In this document: positions 59,658 to 64,000 of the stretch, in pieces
Layout: each line of letters starts with the position of its first letter
How positions within the stretch are numbered: position 1 is the stretch's first letter
Source: Nocardia araoensis NBRC 100135
GTDB lineage: Bacteria; Actinomycetota; Actinomycetes; Mycobacteriales; Mycobacteriaceae
Direction of reading: 5' to 3'
NCBI RefSeq assembly: GCF_000308435.1
Contig: NZ_BAFR01000071.1
Coordinates: forward strand, 53,599-117,598
Length of the DNA: 64,000 bases
Made by a program: the position numbers and the translations under genes
Notes under the pieces: model-generated
Told to the model about the DNA's origin: nothing
Databases searched by the model: none
What the model saw: only the letters and a program-made list of their open reading frames with translations

Positions 59658-60839
59658 ATGACCACTGAACCGGACATTCGCCCGTTCCGTATCGCCATCC
59701 CGCAGGAGCAGATCGATGATCTGCACAGCCGCCTCGCCGCCACGTCGTGGCCGAGCGACCTGCCCGGCGTCGGCTGGGACAAAGGCATGCGGGCGTCCTA
59801 CCTGCGACCGCTGGCCGAGTACTGGCGCACCGAATTCGACTGGCGCGCAGTGGAAACGGAGTTGAACGAGTTGCCGCAGTTCGTCACGGAGATCGACGGG
59901 CAGCGAGTGCATTTCCTGCACGTCCGCTCACCGGAGCCAGAGGCCGTGCCGCTGGTGCTCGGGCACGGCTGGCCCGCGTCGTTCGCCGAGTTCCTCGAGG
60001 TGATCGGACCGTTGAGTGATCCCCGTGCGCACGGCGGCGACCCGGCCGACGCGTTCCACCTGGTTGTTCCCTCGCTCCCGGGTTTCGCGTTCTCCACGGT
60101 GGCACCCGACCCGGGTGCCGGTTCGACCGAGCGGTTCGCGGAGGTGGTCGCGGCCCTCATGGCGCGTCTGGGCTACGACCGCTACGGCGTCCAAGGCGGC
60201 GACGCGGGGTACTTCATCGCCGCTCACCTCGGCCATATCGATCGCGAGCACTTGATAGGCCTGCACGTGAACGGCCCGATCACGATCCCATCCTGGGACG
60301 GCGGTGACGCCGTAGGCGCGGACGAGTTCGGGACTCAGGCGGAATGGTCCGCGCAGGATCAGGCGAAGCTGGCCACGCTGACCGGTCCGGACAGCTACGC
60401 CCGCTACGACTACGCGACCGTGCAGGCGAACCGCCCGCAGACGCTGGCGATCGGCATCCAGGACTCACCCGCCGGGCTGCTGGCCTGGATCGCAGACCTG
60501 TTCCGGCAGTACACCGACCCGGCGATCGAACTGCCCGACCACGCGGTGGGCCGGGACGCGCTGCTGACCAACGTCAGCCTGTACTGGTTCACCGGGACCT
60601 TCGCCTCCTCGCTGCGGCTCTACAGCGAATCCGCGGCCTGGGGCGCTCCGACGCGGAAATCCGACGTCCCTACCGCGGCGGCGATCTTCCCCGGCGACAT
60701 GTCCATCCGCAAACTCGCCGAGGACGCGCACAACATCGTCCGGTGGACCGAGTTCGACCGCGGCGGGCATTTCGCGGCGATGGAGGCGCCGGACCTGCTG
60801 ATCTCGGACGTGCGCGAGTTCTTCCGCGACCTTCGCTGA
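59658..60839 (+). CDS. Epoxide hydrolase (microsomal/juvenile-hormone type)
   Basis: 393 residues from ATG; a GTG nine bases upstream is possible. The N-terminal EHN domain ([40 protein letters not shown]) is followed by an alpha/beta-hydrolase core with [18 protein letters not shown] (oxyanion HGWP). The nucleophile is the Asp in [20 protein letters not shown] (about residue 182), and the C-terminal catalytic His is in [15 protein letters not shown]. It converts epoxides to vicinal diols. The residue after GGD is A where W is common, which may shape the pocket. It is divergent from the WYL regulator. Confidence 0.94.
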   Translation: MTTEPDIRPFRIAIPQEQIDDLHSRLAATSWPSDLPGVGWDKGMRASYLRPLAEYWRTEFDWRAVETELNELPQFVTEIDGQRVHFLHVRSPEPEAVPLVLGHGWPASFAEFLEVIGPLSDPRAHGGDPADAFHLVVPSLPGFAFSTVAPDPGAGSTERFAEVVAALMARLGYDRYGVQGGDAGYFIAAHLGHIDREHLIGLHVNGPITIPSWDGGDAVGADEFGTQAEWSAQDQAKLATLTGPDSYARYDYATVQANRPQTLAIGIQDSPAGLLAWIADLFRQYTDPAIELPDHAVGRDALLTNVSLYWFTGTFASSLRLYSESAAWGAPTRKSDVPTAAAIFPGDMSIRKLAEDAHNIVRWTEFDRGGHFAAMEAPDLLISDVREFFRDLR

Positions 60840-60982
60840 CCTGGCCCGTCCGCAGGGCACAGCGGGGACGGACATCACCCGGCGGCTGCGGACAATCGGT
60901 GAGCAGTGCGTCCGATGAGGGAACCCGGCGATTCCGCTTGTCCCGCCGGGCTATCCGGTCCAGCGGCACTCTCGAGTCCGGA

Positions 60983-61753
60983 TCATTCGTCTTGTCGCAG
61001 TGCCGCTACGAAGGCGGCGCGATGGCTGCGGGTGTAGGTGTGTTCACGCTGGGACCAGGCGATGCGGGCGGCGATCTGCTCGGCGCCTGCGCCACGATCG
61101 CCGAGGTTGCTCCGACGTTCTGTCCACCAGCGTGCGTTGCGGATCTGGCGGTCGAGCATCGCGTCGACGACGTCGGCTCGCTCGGCGGTGGTGAGGCCGT
61201 AGGCGTCGGCGAGGATTTTCACCTGCGCTGCTTGGGCGGAGGCGGGTGGTGCGTCGGACTTCGAGGAGACGCACCACGTCCAAGCCATGTATCCGAAGTC
61301 TTCGAGCGGATCACCGGGGGCGGCGTAGTCGAAGTCGATGAAGGCGACCGGGCGGGCGTTCTGGAAGACGGTGTTGTTCGGGCCGGGGTCGTGGTGGCAG
61401 ACGACCGGTCGGCCTGCCGTGAGGCCGCTGTCCCGGGTTGCCTCGTGTAGCGAACGCAGCAGGGCCCCGGCCGCGGCGACCTGGGTATCCGTCCAACGCT
61501 GGAACTTCTCCGGCACCCACCCGGGCAGGTAGCCGAAAGTGTCGCGGCCGGCGTCGTCGAGTCCGAGGTAACGCGGTGCGCCGGTGAAACGGCGTTGCCG
61601 AAGGTGCGTGAGCAACTCGGCGACGAAGGCTGAGGAGGCGGTGGTGGGTCGTCGGACCGTGTCACCGATACGGACGACGCCGGGGGTGATTCGCCCTCCG
61701 ATCAGAGGGACTTCGGCTTCAGGCGTCATAGGTGGCTCGGCTTCGGCTTGCAT
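60983..61753 (-). CDS. Aminoglycoside phosphotransferase-family kinase
   Basis: 256 residues; the ATG eight codons later (MTPEAEV) is an equally plausible start. APH fold: Brenner motif VVCHHDPGPNNTVF with the catalytic Asp and metal Asn, then FIDFDYAAPGDPLEDFGYMA (DFD metal site). The N-lobe is short (PLIGGRITPGVVRIGDTVRR, SSAFVAELLTHLRQRRF) with no clear nucleotide-binding lysine that I can place. It may phosphorylate an antibiotic, sugar or other small alcohol. Resistance function is not demonstrated. Confidence 0.9.
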   Translation of the reverse strand: MQAEAEPPMTPEAEVPLIGGRITPGVVRIGDTVRRPTTASSAFVAELLTHLRQRRFTGAPRYLGLDDAGRDTFGYLPGWVPEKFQRWTDTQVAAAGALLRSLHEATRDSGLTAGRPVVCHHDPGPNNTVFQNARPVAFIDFDYAAPGDPLEDFGYMAWTWCVSSKSDAPPASAQAAQVKILADAYGLTTAERADVVDAMLDRQIRNARWWTERRSNLGDRGAGAEQIAARIAWSQREHTYTRSHRAAFVAALRQDE

Positions 61754-61813
61754 CGGGCCTGGATTGCGCAGGGGCGAGCCGGATGCGGGTTTCGTGATGT
61801 CGGTGGACAGACA

Positions 61814-62791
61814 CTACAAGGGACTCCCGGAGTAGCGCGCGTGCATGGCGGCGGCGGTCGCCGCGAGCCGCGCGCGCAACTGCGGTGGTTCCAGCACCTC
61901 CACGTGCTCGCCGAGGGGTAGCAGTCCGTGGGCGAGCACCTCGTAGGACTCCGACGGGACCACCACCTCGACCCACCCTTCGGCATCGGGCGGCCCCGCC
62001 GAGGCCAGTGCCTCCGTGACCGCCGCGGGCTCGTTCGTCAGCCGCAGCAAGGGCAGGTGGGTGGCGGCGATCCGGCAGCGCGCCCGCACGCGCAGCATCG
62101 AGCGCGCGAAATCGTCGGCGGCTTCGGTCCAGTGTGTTCGCAGATCGAATTTCGCCGGGCGGGTGAAGGTTTCGCCGGTCGGGTCGGCGGCGAGGATTCG
62201 GCCGACCCGGTACGAGCGCGGAGTGGATCCACTACGCGCGACCAGGTACCAGGTGCCCGCCTTGAGCACCAGACCGAGCGGATCGAGCAGGCGCTCGACC
62301 ACCTTGTCGTTGCGGCGGTAGCGCACCCGCAGCCTGCGGTCGCGCCAGAGCGCGTCGGCGATCGTCGCGAGCATCGGCGTCTCCTCGGGCCGGTGGAACC
62401 AGCCCGGCGCGTCGACGAGTACCCGCTCGGCGATGCGCGTCGCGCGCCCGCGCAGTTCCGGCGGCAACGCGGCGAGCACCTTCAACTGCGCGGTGGCAAG
62501 CACGGTGCCGAGCCCGAGATCGGCGGCGGCGCCGGGCAGGCCGGTCAACAGCACCGCGTCGGCTTCTTCGGTGGTCAGGCCGGTGAGCCGGGTGCGGTAG
62601 CCGTCCATCAGCCGCACGCCACCGGCCCGGCCGGGTTCGCTGTAGACCGGGACGCCTGCCGCCGAGAGGGCCTCGACGTCGCGGTAGACGGTGCGCACCG
62701 ACACCTCCAGTTCCCTGGCCAGTTCGGGCGCGGTGAGCCTGCCCCGCGTCTGCAGAAGCAGAAGCAGTTGCACCAATCGACTCGCGCGCAC
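61814..62791 (-). CDS. WYL-domain transcriptional regulator (YafY type)
   Basis: 325 residues, GTG start (VRASRLVQLLLLLQTRGRLT). HTH_11 PELARELEVSVRTVYRDVEA at about 22-41 with the SEPGRAGGVRLMDGYRTRLT wing. The WYL domain follows (VRYRRNDKVVERLLDPLGLV, LKAGTWYLVARSGSTPRSYR, VGRILAADP), then a WCX end (EVVVPSESYEVLAHGLLPLG). It is divergent from the PNPOx-like gene with an ACCTG-N12-CAGGT dyad in the gap. It is a second WYL/enzyme pair within 4 kb. Confidence 0.93.
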   Translation of the reverse strand: MRASRLVQLLLLLQTRGRLTAPELARELEVSVRTVYRDVEALSAAGVPVYSEPGRAGGVRLMDGYRTRLTGLTTEEADAVLLTGLPGAAADLGLGTVLATAQLKVLAALPPELRGRATRIAERVLVDAPGWFHRPEETPMLATIADALWRDRRLRVRYRRNDKVVERLLDPLGLVLKAGTWYLVARSGSTPRSYRVGRILAADPTGETFTRPAKFDLRTHWTEAADDFARSMLRVRARCRIAATHLPLLRLTNEPAAVTEALASAGPPDAEGWVEVVVPSESYEVLAHGLLPLGEHVEVLEPPQLRARLAATAAAMHARYSGSPL

Positions 62792-62811
62792 GCAGGCGAG
62801 ACTAGCCGGAA

Positions 62812-62833
62812 ACCTGGACAGAAGATGGCAGGT
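62812..62833. promoter_or_regulatory. Candidate WYL-regulator operator (ACCTG-N12-CAGGT)
   Basis: ACCTG (62812-62816) and CAGGT (62829-62833) form a perfect inverted repeat with 12-nt spacing in the 63-bp divergent gap, 22 bp before the PNPOx-like start. ACCTG...CAGGT dyads are reported for YafY/WYL regulators beside PNPOx-like or DinB genes; assignment here is by analogy. Confidence 0.6.
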
Positions 62834-62854
62834 ATTCGCCGTACCGTCGTCGCC

Positions 62855-63346
62855 ATGACCACTTGGAGCCGGTTCACCGAAGAAGCACCGCACGTCGCCG
62901 AGATCTTCCTGCGCAGGCACCGTGCGGCGGGCAATCTCTGCATGCTCGGCACCATCCGTTCCGACGGATCGCCGCGGATCAGTCCGATCGAGCCGCGCGT
63001 ATTCGAGGATTTCCTGGTACTCGCGGGAATGCCGGGCACGACCAAGTTCCGCGATCTGGCCCGCGATCCGCGCTTCTGCCTGCACACCGCCACGGTGGAC
63101 ACGAACGTGTCCGACGGCGACGCCAAACTCTTCGGCGCCGTCGTCGACCTGCCCGACCGTGCCGTGCACGCCCGCTTCGCGCAGCACCTGTTCGACGAGA
63201 CCGGCTTCGACATCCGCGGCCAGGAGTTCGACCACTTCTACGTCGCCGATCTCACCGGCGCCTCGACGGTCGAGGTCACGGGCGACCACCTCGACATCAC
63301 CATCTGGAAGCCGGGCGAAGGCGAGCGCGTGGTGCGCAAGCACTGA
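62855..63346 (+). CDS. Pyridoxamine 5'-phosphate oxidase-family protein
   Basis: 163 residues from ATG; an ATG ten codons upstream falls on the operator and is less likely. The split-barrel flavin-binding fold is seen in EEAPHVAEIFLRRHRAAGNL, CMLGTIRSDGSPRISPIEPR, MPGTTKFRDLARDPRFCLHT and TVDTNVSDGDAKLFGAVVDL. Members bind FMN, F420 or heme; in actinobacteria F420-dependent reductases are common, but the cofactor cannot be read from sequence alone. It is probably controlled by the divergent WYL protein. Confidence 0.88.
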   Translation: MTTWSRFTEEAPHVAEIFLRRHRAAGNLCMLGTIRSDGSPRISPIEPRVFEDFLVLAGMPGTTKFRDLARDPRFCLHTATVDTNVSDGDAKLFGAVVDLPDRAVHARFAQHLFDETGFDIRGQEFDHFYVADLTGASTVEVTGDHLDITIWKPGEGERVVRKH

Positions 63347-63355
63347 CCCACCGCC

Positions 63356-64000
63356 TCACTCCCGCGTCGTCAACTGGGCGGCGATCGGGCTCGGGACCGG
63401 GACACCGCGGCGGCGCAGGTCTTCCAGGAACCGGCGAACGAGCGGATCGCTCGGCGTCGCGGTGAGGCCGACCACCTCGCGCAGCAGGGGCGGCCGCAGG
63501 CTGCGGACGGCGCCGGCGAACGTGGCCGGCAGCGCGCTGGTCGGCACCAGTGCGATGCCGAGACCGGCGGCGGCCAGCTGGGCGGCGGTGGTGGCCTGAC
63601 GGGTCCTGGTGGCCGCGGTCAGCGCCACACCCTGCCCTGCGGCGATGTCGTCGAGCCAGGAGCCCAGGCCGTTGTCGGAGTGGTAGTGCACCACCGGTCG
63701 CGCGGCGACGTCCGCCAAGGTGATCGTCGCCGTGTCCTTTTCGGCGTCGGATGGCGATACCGCGACGATCTCCTCGGTTCCGATCACCACGAGGTGGCCC
63801 TCCCAGCGGGACGGCCGCGGCCCGAGGGCCAGATCGGCCGTCCCCGCGGACACCATCTCGGCCATGGCGTCGGCGCTGGACAACTCGGCCAGGACGACGT
63901 GTACGCCGGGACGGCGGCGATGCCAGGCGCGCAGCACCGGCGCGAGCAGGCTCGCGAACATGCTGTCCGCGCAGGCGATGCGCAGCTGTCCTCGCGCGCC
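63356..64000 (-). CDS. LysR-family regulator, C-terminal part (partial)
   Basis: The frame runs off the window edge (5' end missing); 214 residues are visible. They form the LysR effector-binding domain: GQLRIACADSMFASLLAPVL, RRRPGVHVVLAELSSADAMA, GTADLALGPRP, then HYHSDNGLGSWLDDIAAGQG and LAAAGLGIALVPTSALPATF. The HTH lies beyond position 64000. It ends 10 bp from the convergent PNPOx-like gene. Its target cannot be judged from this window. Confidence 0.9.
   Translation of the reverse strand, partial: GARGQLRIACADSMFASLLAPVLRAWHRRRPGVHVVLAELSSADAMAEMVSAGTADLALGPRPSRWEGHLVVIGTEEIVAVSPSDAEKDTATITLADVAARPVVHYHSDNGLGSWLDDIAAGQGVALTAATRTRQATTAAQLAAAGLGIALVPTSALPATFAGAVRSLRPPLLREVVGLTATPSDPLVRRFLEDLRRRGVPVPSPIAAQLTTRE

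Overview
The window comes from the chromosome of a high-GC mycolic-acid actinomycete. A Nocardia- or Rhodococcus-like organism fits best. The evidence is strongly G/C-ending codons, GTG/TTG starts, a ribosomal protein S1 almost word for word like the mycobacterial one, a CoaE-GrpB fusion, a DUF3558 lipoprotein, a 'conservon' and many MFS/TetR/MarR pairs. The backbone order rpsA - coaE - uvrB - universal stress protein - uvrA - infC-rpmI-rplT-tsnR - pheS-pheT is that of the Mycobacterium tuberculosis Rv1630-Rv1650 neighbourhood, with accessory genes set between the core genes. Nothing indicates a plasmid, prophage, IS element, CRISPR array or tRNA/rRNA gene.

Layout. 1-2 kb: end of a polar amino-acid ABC transporter operon (binding protein, permease, ATPase). 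2-6.6 kb: a LysR/FAD-oxidoreductase divergent pair, an SPFH membrane protein with a small ribbon-helix-helix gene behind a palindromic operator, a small unknown protein and a methyltransferase. 6.8-8.4 kb: rpsA with a strong terminator. 8.4-13.6 kb: three regulator/target units (TetR with an NAD(P)-binding protein, TetR with a small membrane protein, MarR with an MFS pump), two of them with clear paired inverted-repeat operators. 13.6-17.6 kb: a sparse region with a 70-residue TTG-started gene, coaE and two tandem DUF402 genes. 17.6-22.8 kb: uvrB under a RecA-NDp/PafBC-type promoter, VOC/AraC/DoxX genes and the universal stress protein. 22.8-31 kb: a HelD-like RNA polymerase-associated ATPase, a monooxygenase-like protein, a PAS-PAS-GGDEF protein, an orphan ketosynthase, then a two-gene dormancy module in which a ribosome-hibernation-like protein with a DosR-box-like upstream site faces a DosS/DosT-like heme-GAF kinase. 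31-41 kb: uvrA (again with a PafBC-type promoter and a lysine-rich tail), a hydrolase, DUF1844, DinB, then infC with an ATC start and structured leader, rpmI, rplT, tsnR and a TetR/MFS pair. 41-48 kb: pheST, a Bem46-like hydrolase, two unrecognised genes and a lipoprotein. 48-52 kb: a complete four-gene conservon. 52-57 kb: a VOC protein, PEP carboxylase and a PLP amino-acid deaminase/aldolase-like enzyme. 57-64 kb: TetR/FAD monooxygenase, WYL regulator/epoxide hydrolase, an APH-like kinase, WYL regulator/PNPOx-like protein and a truncated LysR gene.

How the parts work together. The core genes serve translation (S1, IF3, L35, L20, PheRS, a SpoU methyltransferase), CoA synthesis, nucleotide excision repair and C4 anaplerosis. 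Both excision-repair genes carry the same damage-responsive promoter pattern although they lie 14 kb apart. The accessory genes are mostly self-contained detoxification or efflux units, each with its own divergent repressor and visible operator. The most distinctive local features are the DosR-box/hibernation-factor/DosS-like module, the SPFH-RHH unit, the 70-residue gene with its own terminator, and the uvrA/uvrB promoters.
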